From CAZJFH01 sp964545205 (lineage in GTDB: Bacteria > Pseudomonadota > Alphaproteobacteria > Rhodospirillales > Magnetospirillaceae), in NCBI GenBank assembly GCA_964545205.1, contig CAZJFH010000052.1:1-36381 (forward strand): 36,381 nt of DNA, in the 5' to 3' direction. The notes under the pieces are model-generated. The model was not told the DNA's origin. It worked only from the letters and a program-made list of their open reading frames with translations, and ran no database searches. Below, one piece after another: positions 8,966 through 17,301 of the stretch; within the stretch, counting starts at the first letter, position 1, and each line of letters begins with the position of its first letter. The position numbers and the translations under genes were made by a program.

Positions 8966-9835
8966 ATGAACATCGACCTCGCCCGCACCTTTCTCGAGAT
9001 CGTCGAGACCCGCAACTTCAACAAGGCGGCCGAGCGGCTGGGCGTCACCCAGTCGACGATCAGCATGCGCGTCAAGGCGCTGGAGGACGAGCTCGGGCGG
9101 CCGCTGTTCTCGCGCGGCAAGACCGGCGCCGAGCTGACCGCCGCCGGCCATCAGTTCCGCCGCTACGCCGCCAACCTGGTCCAGGTCTGGCAGCAGGCCC
9201 GGCAGGAGCTGGCGCTGCCGCCCGGCTTCCGCGCCGTCCTGAGCGTCGGCGGCCAGTTCTCGCTGTGGGACCGGCTGCTGCTGAAGTGGATTCCGTGGAT
9301 GCGCAAGGCCTGCCCCGACGTCGCCATCCGCGCCGAGGTCGGCCAGTCGGACGGGCTGATGCGCCAGCTCGCCGAGGGGCTGATCGACATCGGCGTGATG
9401 TATTCGCCGCAGAGCCGGCCCGGCGTGGTCATCGAGCAGCTGTTCGAGGAGCGCATGGTGCTGGTCTCGACCGGCCCGCACGCGCGCGGCGAGCCCGGCG
9501 CCGCGCCGGCGCCGGGCTACGTCTTCGTCGACTGGGGGCCGGAGTTCCGCGCCGCCCACGGCCGCGCCTTTCCCGACCTGCAGACGCCGGCGATCTCGGT
9601 CGGGCTCGGCGCGCTCGGGCTGCAGCACATCCTCGCCGACGGCGGCTCGGGCTATTTCCCGATGCGGGTGATCCGGCCGCATCTCGGCGACGGCCGCCTG
9701 CATCTGGTCGAAGGCGCGCCCGAGTTCTTCCGCCCGGCCTATCTGGTCCACGCCAGCCGCGAAGAGCCGCCGGAGTGGCTGCGCACCGCCCTGCAGGGCA
9801 TGCGCTGGGTGGCGTCGTCGGAGACCGAGGACTGA
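8966..9835 (+). CDS. LysR-type transcriptional regulator
   Basis: A 289-residue LysR protein. The N-terminal winged helix-turn-helix spans residues 1-60 (NFNKAAERLGVTQSTISMRVKALEDELG, then LFSR), and the effector-binding domain fills the rest. The ATG at 8966 gives the standard LysR N-terminus MNIDLARTFLEIVETRNF, so it is preferred over a longer in-frame opening at 8861 that would add 35 unrelated residues. The inducer is unknown. LysR proteins often regulate a divergent neighbour, here the radical SAM gene. Confidence 0.94.
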   Translation: MNIDLARTFLEIVETRNFNKAAERLGVTQSTISMRVKALEDELGRPLFSRGKTGAELTAAGHQFRRYAANLVQVWQQARQELALPPGFRAVLSVGGQFSLWDRLLLKWIPWMRKACPDVAIRAEVGQSDGLMRQLAEGLIDIGVMYSPQSRPGVVIEQLFEERMVLVSTGPHARGEPGAAPAPGYVFVDWGPEFRAAHGRAFPDLQTPAISVGLGALGLQHILADGGSGYFPMRVIRPHLGDGRLHLVEGAPEFFRPAYLVHASREEPPEWLRTALQGMRWVASSETED

Positions 9836-9928
9836 GCCCTGCCGTTGCGGGGGACCCACCTTCGCGGCGGTTGACGGCGGTTAAGAATTGCTATCATCCT
9901 AACGCATCGCCAGAGAGAGGAGATGCCG

Positions 9929-10093
9929 ATGAGACGCGTCGTCGTTGCCAGCCTATCCCTCGCCTTCGCCGCCGCGGTGGCCGCGCCGGCCCTGGCCGAC
10001 TGCCCCGGGCACGTCAAGCAGCAAAGCGTGCAGGCGCCGACCTCCACCACCACCACCTCGACCACCACCACCAAGCCCGAACCCAGGGGCTGA
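9929..10093 (+). CDS. Small exported Thr/Ser-rich peptide, 54 residues
   Basis: A short frame reads MRRVVVASLSLAFAAAVAAPALA, a clear Sec signal with an ALA-D cleavage site near residue 23. The mature peptide of about 31 residues starts DCPGHVKQQSVQ, then a run of nearly pure Thr/Ser, and ends KPEPRG. GAGAGAGGAG ends six bases before the ATG at 9929, so this start is preferred over the ATG at 9923 in the same frame. There is one Cys. No family is recognised. It lies 93 bp after the LysR stop and before the transporter operon. The ribosome site and signal peptide argue for a real gene. Confidence 0.65.
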   Translation: MRRVVVASLSLAFAAAVAAPALADCPGHVKQQSVQAPTSTTTTSTTTTKPEPRG

Positions 10094-10156
10094 ATCCCGC
10101 GCGGGGCGCGGCGATCTGCCGCGCCCCCAACAGTTCTCCTCACCCACGGTTGATAC

Positions 10157-10183
10157 TTGACACCAGCCGAAAGTCGGTATCTC
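10157..10183 (+). promoter_or_regulatory. Possible promoter of the ABC-importer operon
   Basis: TTGACA at 10157-10162 is followed after 15 bp by TATCTC (10178-10183), in the otherwise gene-free 198 bp before the first ATPase gene. The spacing is shorter than ideal, so this is tentative. Confidence 0.35.
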
Positions 10184-10291
10184 CTTTAGTTTCAAAGCCA
10201 TAGTTGATCCTGCCGTGATTGCGCCCGACAATGAGCGCCGCGGACACGAAACCTCAAGGCCGCACAGAACGGCCGTCCAGGAAGGCAGAGC

Positions 10292-11039
10292 GTGGATCAG
10301 GACCTCATCATCGAGACCCGCGAACTCACCAAGGAGTTCAAGGGCTTCGTCGCGGTGCGCGACGTCAACCTGCGGGTGCGCCGCGGCACCATCCACGCGC
10401 TTATCGGCCCCAACGGCGCCGGCAAGACGACCTGCTTCAACCTGGTCACCAAGTTCCTGGCGCCGACCAGGGGCAGCATCCACTTCAAGGGCCAGGACAT
10501 CACCGCCGCCAAGCCGGCCGACATCGCCCGCATGGGCATGGTGCGCTCGTTCCAGATCTCGGCGGTGTTCCCGCACCTGACGGTGATCGAGAACGTTCGC
10601 GTCGCGCTGCAGCGCAAGATGCACAACTCCTATCATTTCTGGCGCTCGGCCAAGGTGCTGGACCAGCTCAACGAGCGGGCGATGGCGCTGCTCGGCGACG
10701 TCGGCCTGACCGAGTTCGCGGCCGAGACCGCGGCCGAGCTGCCCTACGGGCGCAAGCGGGCGCTGGAGATCGCCACCACCCTGGCGCTCGACCCCGAGAT
10801 GATGCTGCTCGACGAGCCGATGGCCGGCATGGGCCGCGAGGACATCGAACGCATCTCGCAGCTCATCCGCCGCGTCGCCGCCAACCGCACCATCCTGATG
10901 GTCGAGCACAACCTCAACGTCGTCGCCGACCTGTCCGACACCATCACGGTGCTGCAGCACGGCGAGGTGCTGGCCGAGGGCACCTACGGCGAGGTGTCCA
11001 AGAACCCGCAGGTGATCGAGGCCTATATGGGGACCGGCC

Positions 11040-11047
<8 letters not shown>
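10292..11047 (+). CDS. livG: LivG-type ABC transporter ATPase
   Basis: A 251-residue ATPase of the branched-chain amino-acid (HAAT) importer class. Walker A is GPNGAGKT near residue 39, the signature region is the LivG-type LPYGRKRALEIA near 153, Walker B is MMLLDEP, and the switch His is in MVEHNLNVV. It starts with GTG, preceded by CAGGAAGGCAGAGC. Its last eight bases overlap the start of the second ATPase, which implies coupled translation and an equimolar ATPase pair. The substrate class is hydrophobic amino acids by family, but such systems also carry amides and other small compounds. Confidence 0.93.
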
Positions 11048-11756
<709 letters not shown>

Positions 11757-11787
11757 CCCCGCAGCTCACAACCAAAGGGAGGTAGAC

Positions 11788-13005
11788 TTGAATACCTTGA
11801 CCAAGCGCATTTCCCTGGCCGTCGCCGCCGTGTTCGCGGCCGGCGTCGCCCAGGCCCAGCAGGTGTCCGACGACAAGGTCAAGCTCGGCATCCTCAACGA
11901 CCAGTCCGGCGTCTACGCCGACCTGGCCGGCCCCGGTTCCGTCGAGGCCGCCAAGATGGCGGTCGAGGACTTCGGCGGCAAGGTCCTGGGCAAGCCGATC
12001 GAGATCGTCTTCGCCGACCACCAGAACAAGCCCGACATCGGCGCCGCGATCACCAACCGCTGGATCGACGCCGAGCAGGTCGACGTGATCGTCGACGTGC
12101 CGACCTCGTCGGTGGCGCTGGCGGTGCAGGAGATCACCGACAAGAAGAACCGCGTCCACCTGAACTCGACCGCCGCCACCACCGCGCTGACCAACGACAA
12201 GTGCTCGCCCACCGGCGTCCACTACACGTACGACACCTACGCGCTGGCCAACGGCACCGGCAACGCCATGGTCAAGGCCGGCGGCAAGAAGTGGTACTTC
12301 ATCACCGCCGACTACGCCTTCGGCCACAGCCTCGAGAAGAACACGATGGACGCCGTCAAGGCGGCCGGCGGCGAGGTCGTCGGCGCGGTGCGGGCGCCGT
12401 TCCCCAACAACGACTTCTCGTCCTTCCTGCTGCAGGCCCAGGCCTCGGGCGCCGACGTCATCGGCCTCGCCAACGCCGGCGGCGACTTCATCAACGCGGT
12501 CAAGCAGGCGCGCGAGTTCGGCATCACCCAGGGCGGGCAGAACCTGGCCGGGCTGTTGACCTTCATCACCGACGTCCACTCGCTGGGCCTCGACACCACC
12601 CAGGGCCTGGTCGTGACCACCGGCTTCTACTGGGACAAGGACGACGAGACCCGCGCCTGGTCGAAGCGCTGGTCCGAGCGCATGGGCGGCCGCATGCCGA
12701 CCATGGTGCAGGCCGGCGTCTATTCCGGCGTCATGCACTACCTGAAGGCCATCGACGCGGCCGGCACCGACGAGGCCAAGGCGGTGGTCGCCAAGATGAA
12801 GGAGATGCCGATCAACGACTTCTTCGCCAAGAACGGCAGGATCCGCGACGACGGCCGCATGGTCCACGACATGCTGCTGGTCGAGGTCAAGAAGCCCGAC
12901 GAGTCGAAGGGCGCCTGGGACTACTACAAGATCCTGCGCACCATCCCGGGCGAGGACGCCTTCATGCCGCTGTCGCAGAGCACCTGCGCGCTGGTGAAGA
13001 AGTAG
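11788..13005 (+). CDS. Periplasmic ABC substrate-binding protein (branched-chain amino-acid type)
   Basis: A 405-residue type I periplasmic binding protein. A Sec signal (TKRISLAVAAVFAAGVAQAQ) is cut near residue 22, followed by VKLGILNDQSGVYADLAGPGSVEAA, the start of the LIVBP-like fold. There is no lipobox, so it is soluble in the periplasm. The start is TTG at 11788, set by GGGAGG five bases upstream. Its relatives transport branched-chain amino acids, amides or aromatic acids; the ligand cannot be named. It sits between the ATPase and permease genes. A hairpin-rich element follows and may limit readthrough. Confidence 0.92.
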   Translation: MNTLTKRISLAVAAVFAAGVAQAQQVSDDKVKLGILNDQSGVYADLAGPGSVEAAKMAVEDFGGKVLGKPIEIVFADHQNKPDIGAAITNRWIDAEQVDVIVDVPTSSVALAVQEITDKKNRVHLNSTAATTALTNDKCSPTGVHYTYDTYALANGTGNAMVKAGGKKWYFITADYAFGHSLEKNTMDAVKAAGGEVVGAVRAPFPNNDFSSFLLQAQASGADVIGLANAGGDFINAVKQAREFGITQGGQNLAGLLTFITDVHSLGLDTTQGLVVTTGFYWDKDDETRAWSKRWSERMGGRMPTMVQAGVYSGVMHYLKAIDAAGTDEAKAVVAKMKEMPINDFFAKNGRIRDDGRMVHDMLLVEVKKPDESKGAWDYYKILRTIPGEDAFMPLSQSTCALVKK

Positions 13006-13026
13006 TGCGGAACGCCCGCGTGGTCT

Positions 13027-13150
13027 CCCTCCCCCGCGCGCGGGGGAGGGCCGGGGTGGGGGTCGCGCCGAGAACTCGCGGCGGACGGCGGCGCGCCGCC
13101 CTCACCCTCCCGCTTCGCGGGCCCCTCCCTCTCCCGCGGGCGGGAGAGGG
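13027..13150. repeat. GC-rich palindromic element inside the transporter operon
   Basis: Two strong hairpins lie between the binding-protein and permease genes. The first (13027-13050) is a perfect 24-bp palindrome of 12-bp arms beginning CCCTCCCCCGCG. The second has 10-bp arms (CCCTCTCCCG at 13127-13136, CGGGAGAGGG at 13141-13150) around a CGGG loop and is followed by CGTTTT. A smaller stem, CCCGC-TTC-GCGGG, lies at about 13109-13121. The form resembles REP-like repeats dispersed in proteobacterial genomes; copy number cannot be judged here. Confidence 0.75.
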
Positions 13151-13183
13151 CGTTTTCGGCGACCGTCCGTGGGTGGACCTGCA

Positions 13184-14068
13184 ATGACCATGATCTTCGG
13201 CATCCCGGCGGTGGCGCTGTTCGGCCAGCTCCTGCTCGGGCTCATCAACGGCGCCTTCTACGCCATGCTCAGTCTCGGGCTGGCGCTGATCTTCGGGCTG
13301 CTGAACATCATCAACTTCACCCATGGCGCGCAGTACATGATGGGCGCCTTCGTGGCCTGGTTGCTGCTGCAGTTCGCGGGCCTCGGCTACTGGCCGGCGC
13401 TGATCGTCGCGCCCATCGTGGTCGGCATCACCGGCATGGTGCTGGAGCGTTTGTTCCTGCGCCGGCTCTACGATCTCGACCACCTCTACGGCCTGTTGCT
13501 GACCTTCGGCCTCGCCCTGATCATCGAGGGCTCGTTCCGCCAGGCCTACGGCATCTCCGGCCAGCCCTATCAGGTGCCCGAGGCGCTGACCGGCGTGTGG
13601 AATCTCGGCTTCATGTTCCTGCCGATCTATCGCGGCTGGGTGGTGGTCGCCTCGGTCATCGTCTGCCTCGGCACCTGGCTGCTGATCGAGAAGACCAAGC
13701 TGGGCGCCTATCTGCGCGCCGCCACCGAGAACCCGACGCTGGTCCAGGCCTTCGGCATCAACGTGCCGGTGATGGTCACGCTGACCTACGGCTTCGGCGT
13801 CGCGCTGGCCGCCTTCGCCGGCGTGCTGGCGGCGCCGATCTATTCGGTCAACCCGCTGATGGGCTCGAACCTGATCATCACCGTCTTCGCCGTGGTGGTG
13901 ATCGGCGGCATGGGCTCGATCATGGGCTCGGTGCTGACCGGCTTCGGCCTCGGCCTGGTCGAGGGCCTGACCAAGGTGTTCTACCCGGAAGCATCGTCCA
14001 CCGTGATCTTCGTCGTGATGGCCATCGTCCTGCTGATCAAGCCGGCCGGCCTGTTCGGCAAGGCGTGA
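13184..14068 (+). CDS. livH: LivH-type permease
   Basis: A 294-residue membrane permease with about eight hydrophobic segments. The family signatures are LLGLINGAFYAMLSLGLALIFG, INFTHGAQYMMGAF near residue 44 and the late VVVIGGMGSIMGSVLTGFGLG, the cytoplasmic loop that meets the ATPase. ATG at 13184 is chosen, with GGTGGA upstream; a GTG at 13169 in the same frame would add five residues. It is separated from the binding-protein gene by the palindromic element and from the next permease by seven bases. Confidence 0.93.
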   Translation: MTMIFGIPAVALFGQLLLGLINGAFYAMLSLGLALIFGLLNIINFTHGAQYMMGAFVAWLLLQFAGLGYWPALIVAPIVVGITGMVLERLFLRRLYDLDHLYGLLLTFGLALIIEGSFRQAYGISGQPYQVPEALTGVWNLGFMFLPIYRGWVVVASVIVCLGTWLLIEKTKLGAYLRAATENPTLVQAFGINVPVMVTLTYGFGVALAAFAGVLAAPIYSVNPLMGSNLIITVFAVVVIGGMGSIMGSVLTGFGLGLVEGLTKVFYPEASSTVIFVVMAIVLLIKPAGLFGKA

Positions 14069-14075
14069 GGAAGCC

Positions 14076-15014
14076 ATGATCCGCACCGCAGCCATCGTCC
14101 TTGCCGGACTGTTCCTGCTCGTGGCGCCGTTTATCGGGTTCTACCCGGTGTTCATCATGAAGGTGATGTGCTTCGGCCTGTTCGCCGCCGCCTTCAACCT
14201 GCTGCTGGGCTATGTCGGCCTGCTGTCGTTCGGTCACGCCGCCTTCTTCGGCATGGCGGCCTACGTCACCGGCCACGCCGCCAAGGAATGGGGCTTCGAG
14301 CCGCTGCTGGCGATCCTCTCGGGCACCGTCGTCGCCGCCGGGCTGGGGCTGGTGTTCGGCTGGCTGGCGATCCGCCGCGCCGGCATCTATTTCGCGATGA
14401 TCACCCTGGCGCTGGCCCAGATGGTCTATTTCTTCTCGCTGCAGGCCCCGTTCACCCACGGCGAGGACGGCATCCAGGGCATCCCGCGCGGCGAGCTGCT
14501 GGGCGTGATCAGCCTCGACGACAACCTCACCATGTACTACTTCGTGTTCGCGGTGTTCTGCGCCGGGCTGTGGCTGATCTGGCGCACCGTGAACTCGCCC
14601 TTCGGCCAGGTGCTCACGGCGATCCGCGAGAACGAGAGCCGGGCGATCTCGCTGGGCTACCGCACCGACAACTACAAGCTGGCGGCGTTCGTGATGTCGG
14701 CGACGCTGGCCGGGGTGGCCGGCGGCACCAAGTCGCTGGTGTTCCAGCTCGCCAGCCTGACCGACGTGCACTGGCACATGTCGGGCGAGGTGGTGCTGAT
14801 GACCCTGCTCGGCGGGCTCGGCACGGTGTTCGGGCCGGTGATCGGGGCCGGACTGGTGGTGACGATCCAGAACAAGCTGGCCTATCTCGGCGCCTGGGTG
14901 ACGATCATCCAGGGCGTCATCTTCGTCGTCGTCGTGCTGCTGTTCCGGCGCGGCATCGTCGGCGAGATCCTGGCCCTGCTCGACCGGCGCAAGCACAAGA
15001 AACAGCCGGGCTGA
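14076..15014 (+). CDS. livM: LivM-type permease
   Basis: A 312-residue permease, partner of the preceding one, with about nine hydrophobic segments. The family motifs are GYVGLLSFGHAAFFGMAAY near residue 47, the RRAGIYFAMITLALAQM segment and the coupling-loop region LLGGLGTVFGPVIGAGL near 247. The C-terminus is basic (RRKHKKQPG). GAGGAAG precedes the ATG. It is the last gene of the importer operon; an inverted repeat lies 23 bases beyond its stop. Confidence 0.93.
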   Translation: MIRTAAIVLAGLFLLVAPFIGFYPVFIMKVMCFGLFAAAFNLLLGYVGLLSFGHAAFFGMAAYVTGHAAKEWGFEPLLAILSGTVVAAGLGLVFGWLAIRRAGIYFAMITLALAQMVYFFSLQAPFTHGEDGIQGIPRGELLGVISLDDNLTMYYFVFAVFCAGLWLIWRTVNSPFGQVLTAIRENESRAISLGYRTDNYKLAAFVMSATLAGVAGGTKSLVFQLASLTDVHWHMSGEVVLMTLLGGLGTVFGPVIGAGLVVTIQNKLAYLGAWVTIIQGVIFVVVVLLFRRGIVGEILALLDRRKHKKQPG

Positions 15015-15037
15015 GCAGCCGTTCGGACTATCCCCTT

Positions 15038-15085
15038 GGCCCATGTCGCGACCTTTGACATATGGGCCATGCCTGTTCGGCAGGC
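15038..15085. repeat. Inverted repeats upstream of the PEP-CTERM gene
   Basis: GGCCCATGTC (15038-15047) faces GACATATGGGCC (15057-15068), an inverted repeat with a two-base bulge. Directly after it GCCTG-TTCGG-CAGGC (15071-15085) forms a second dyad. Neither is followed by a T run. They lie roughly 65-112 bp upstream of the inferred sigma-54 start, where activator sites usually sit, but they could instead end the importer transcript. Confidence 0.45.
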
Positions 15086-15123
15086 CCGGCGCAAGCCATT
15101 GGTCGAGCGATCTTTCCGGCGGC

Positions 15124-15138
15124 TGGCATAGCCGTTGC
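15124..15138 (+). promoter_or_regulatory. Sigma-54 (RpoN) promoter of the PEP-CTERM gene
   Basis: TGGCATAGCCGTTGC keeps the -24 GG and -12 GC elements at the exact spacing of the RpoN consensus TGGCAC-N5-TTGC, with one change (CAC to CAT). It lies 52 bp before the TTG start of the PEP-CTERM gene, leaving a leader of about 40 bases. RpoN control of PEP-CTERM genes through the PrsK/PrsR system is known in other bacteria; neither gene is in this window. Confidence 0.62.
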
Positions 15139-15190
15139 TACTTGCTCCTGAGCCATATCGGCACCCAAAGAGCAGTAGACGGAGGCAGCC

Positions 15191-15778
15191 TTGTCGCTAC
15201 ACCGCATTCTCCTGGCATCCGCCGCCACAATGGCGATCACCGTCGGCTCTGCCGACGCGGCGCTGATCGCCGGCGGATTCTCGATGACTGGCCTCGAGGA
15301 CTTCACCTATACGCAGGCGAACGGCACGGTCGAGAGCCTGTCGTTCGATACCGGGACGGCCGGTGACGACGGTACCTTCCTGGCCGAGGACGGCGTCGGC
15401 GACTTCGCCGGCATCGACGGCACCATCGGCGACGTGTTCGGCGGCTCGATCGATGCGATGGGCCTGATCTGGAGCATCGACTGGGACGGCACGAACTACA
15501 CCTTCACCGGCGACCGCGTGCATCGCAACCAGGTCACCGGCGGCCCGGACGGCCCCCAGGATCTGGCGCTGTGGATCGGCGGCACCCTGGCCGGCGGCGA
15601 GTTCGACGACACCCCCGGCATCTGGATCTTCACCGGCAACGAGATCGACGGCGAGTTCGGGGTCACCTCGAGCTGGTCGGCGAGCACCGGCGCCGTGCCC
15701 GAGCCGGCCAGCGCCGCCGCGCTGGGCATCGGCCTGCTGGGCCTGTTCGGCGCCCGCCGGCTGACGCGCAAGGACTGA
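15191..15778 (+). CDS. PEP-CTERM sorting-domain protein
   Basis: A 195-residue exported protein. A Sec signal (LHRILLASAATMAITVGSADAA) is cut near residue 23. The middle is acidic, rich in Gly, Asp and Thr, with few basic residues. The C-terminus has VPEPASAAALGIGLLGLFGARRLTRKD: the PEP motif, a hydrophobic helix and a basic tail, which is the exosortase recognition signal. It is probably cut by an exosortase and released to the surface or matrix. The start is TTG at 15191, with GGAGG five bases before it. No exosortase or polysaccharide gene is nearby, so it is a dispersed substrate. Confidence 0.88.
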   Translation: MSLHRILLASAATMAITVGSADAALIAGGFSMTGLEDFTYTQANGTVESLSFDTGTAGDDGTFLAEDGVGDFAGIDGTIGDVFGGSIDAMGLIWSIDWDGTNYTFTGDRVHRNQVTGGPDGPQDLALWIGGTLAGGEFDDTPGIWIFTGNEIDGEFGVTSSWSASTGAVPEPASAAALGIGLLGLFGARRLTRKD

Positions 15779-15800
15779 CGCCGCGACGCGGCGGCGACGG

Positions 15801-15822
15801 GGCGGCTCCTTCGGGAGCCGCC
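15801..15822. terminator. UUCG hairpin between convergent genes
   Basis: GGCGGCTCC-TTCG-GGAGCCGCC is a perfect 9-bp stem with the very stable UUCG tetraloop. It begins 22 bp after the PEP-CTERM stop and ends next to the stop codon of the convergent GNAT gene. There is no T run on either side, so it is a terminator-like or 3'-protective hairpin serving both transcripts. Confidence 0.6.
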
Positions 15823-16620
15823 TCATTCGTCCTGGCAGAACGCGTGCTGCGACGGCGCCACGACCAGTCGCGGCTGGCCGGGGCCCTCGTCGAACGCGCC
15901 CGGAACGTCGACGACGCCGGACTGGCGCAGCTTGCGGTGCCAGCGGCTGTCGACCTCGACCTCGCCGAGGAACAGCCTGCCGGCCGCCGCCGCCGGCGGC
16001 AGGCTGGCGACCATCCGCCGCATCAGGTCGCGGCCGATGCCGGCGGCGCGCGCGCGCGGCGACACCGCGATGCAGTTCAGCACGAAGACCGGCGTGTCGT
16101 CCCGCACCGGGCCGCCGGCAACCGCGGCCAGGACGGGGTCGGCCGCCACCGCCGTCGCGACGCGGTCGCGGAACCGCGCGAACGAGCGCGTTCCGGGCGG
16201 CCGCCATCCGGAATAGGCGACCGGGTTCTCCCACTCCTCGGTCGCGAACGCCTGGCGCAGCGTCGCCGGATAGCCGAACACCATGCCCTCGAGCGTGCCC
16301 CGCGGGTCGTAGCGCAGGACGGCGTGGCCGGCGCCGCACAGCTTGGCGCGCAGCTTGTCCAGGGTCACCTGCGGATGATGCCAGAACAGCGGCCGTTCGC
16401 CGTCGGGCCGCGCCATCGACCCGAGGTCGAGCCCGTCGAGCTCGTCGAGGCCGACCTCGCGCGCCCCGAACACCGCGCCGGGCGGCAGCGGCGCCATCTC
16501 GGACGGATAGAACAGGTACTGGCCGTAATAGGAGCCCGCGAACACCTCGCGGAACAGGGCCGCGAGGCGGCGCACCGCGACCTCGTCGATCGCGTCGCCG
16601 TGCAGGACTTCGATGGACAC
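15823..16620 (-). CDS. GNAT-family acetyltransferase
   Basis: A 265-residue protein whose C-terminal part holds a GNAT core: VFVLNCIAVSPRARAAGIGRDLMRRM near residues 175-200 contains the acetyl-CoA pyrophosphate-binding R-x-x-G-I-G pattern. The N-terminal 100 residues (AALFREVFAGSYYGQYLFYPSEMAPL) are not recognised. The start is GTG at 16620, with GGAGGG about nine bases upstream. It is co-directional with, and 27 bp after, the Cys-rich protein gene, so they may be co-transcribed. The substrate is unknown. Confidence 0.72.
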   Translation of the reverse strand: MSIEVLHGDAIDEVAVRRLAALFREVFAGSYYGQYLFYPSEMAPLPPGAVFGAREVGLDELDGLDLGSMARPDGERPLFWHHPQVTLDKLRAKLCGAGHAVLRYDPRGTLEGMVFGYPATLRQAFATEEWENPVAYSGWRPPGTRSFARFRDRVATAVAADPVLAAVAGGPVRDDTPVFVLNCIAVSPRARAAGIGRDLMRRMVASLPPAAAAGRLFLGEVEVDSRWHRKLRQSGVVDVPGAFDEGPGQPRLVVAPSQHAFCQDE

Positions 16621-16647
16621 GGTGCACGCCCTCCAGAGCAGCCGATG

Positions 16648-16953
16648 CTACGAACGGCTCTCGGTTTCGATAACGTGCACCTTATAGCAGCACTGGCACC
16701 AAGCGATAATGTCGCCCTCGTCTCTCCGAAGCAGATGCGGTCGGACGGCATTCTCGAAGGGACACCAGTCCAGACGGCGAATTTCGTTGCAGCCCGGCGG
16801 AATGGATGCGCGAGAAACGGTCGATTCAAACGTCGCGGCGTGAAGGCGATGACAGTTCAGACATCTCGTAATCCAGCGCCCCTTCTCGCTTTCCCAGATT
16901 CGGTGAGCACAGGTCACCTTGCAGTAGCTGCACGTAAGCGCCACCGTCATCAT
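16648..16953 (-). CDS. Cys-rich putative zinc-binding protein, 101 residues
   Basis: Not a family I can name. It has CSYC at 8-11, CLNCHRLH at 31-38, isolated Cys at 55 and 64, and CQCCYKVH at 86-93. The unit C-x2-C-x3-H occurs twice, each preceded by a Trp-containing strand (GRWITRC and IIAWC), suggesting a two-fold zinc-ribbon-like fold. The start is the double ATG at 16953/16950; the frame stays open up to 17115 but that part overlaps the upstream small gene. A C-terminal fragment of a paralogue lies at 18632-18751. Base composition is AT-richer than the flanks. A nucleic-acid-binding or metal-storing role is only a guess. Confidence 0.6.
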   Translation of the reverse strand: MMTVALTCSYCKVTCAHRIWESEKGRWITRCLNCHRLHAATFESTVSRASIPPGCNEIRRLDWCPFENAVRPHLLRRDEGDIIAWCQCCYKVHVIETESRS

Positions 16954-16996
16954 CCGCTGCCCCCGTCCCGCCGCAATGCCCTGAAGAGATCGCGCG

Positions 16997-17239
16997 CTAG
17001 TGCAGCGTGTCCGTCTCGACGGCTTTCGCCACTCGGCACCAGAATTGAACCGTCGACGGAGACCCCAAATCTCCGGCTTCATACAACTTTTGTGCACAAT
17101 ATCGGATGGCGCCATTCAAGCCGTAGCAACTCTTCAAGACTGCTGCTACTTTAAGGTGGTTAGGAAAAACGGCCTGCCGGAGAACTGCGACATCCATATT
17201 CGCACTCGCTGCTTGTCGTCGGAATACGGATGAAAGCAC
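16997..17239 (-). CDS. Small helical hypothetical protein, 80 residues
   Basis: An 80-codon frame with a plausible helical protein: LKVAAVLKSCYGLNGAIRYC, then KLYEAGD and FWCRVAKAVE. The pattern (hydrophobic helix, YG turn, A-rich helix, acidic turn, W-x-R-V-x-x-A-I/V) recalls short alphaproteobacterial proteins of unknown role. The start is GTG at 17239 with GAGG upstream; ATG at 17197 would give 66 residues. It lies 99 bp after the LuxR gene and 43 bp before the Cys-rich gene, and a perfect 16-bp palindrome sits 18 bp upstream of the GTG. A frameshifted relative appears at 18784-18930 in the same position after the second LuxR gene. Confidence 0.5.
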   Translation of the reverse strand: MLSSVFRRQAASANMDVAVLRQAVFPNHLKVAAVLKSCYGLNGAIRYCAQKLYEAGDLGSPSTVQFWCRVAKAVETDTLH

Positions 17240-17257
17240 CGTCGCCTCGATCGCGCG

Positions 17258-17273
17258 TCACCAATATTGGTGA
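17258..17273. promoter_or_regulatory. Perfect 16-bp palindrome, operator-like
   Basis: TCACCAATATTGGTGA is a perfect palindrome just upstream of the small helical gene (GTG at 17239). The position between LuxR gene and downstream genes suggests a repressor or activator site for the small-protein/Cys-rich unit. Confidence 0.5.
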
Positions 17274-17301
17274 AACCGACCGGATGATGGTAGCCGACCG
17301 A

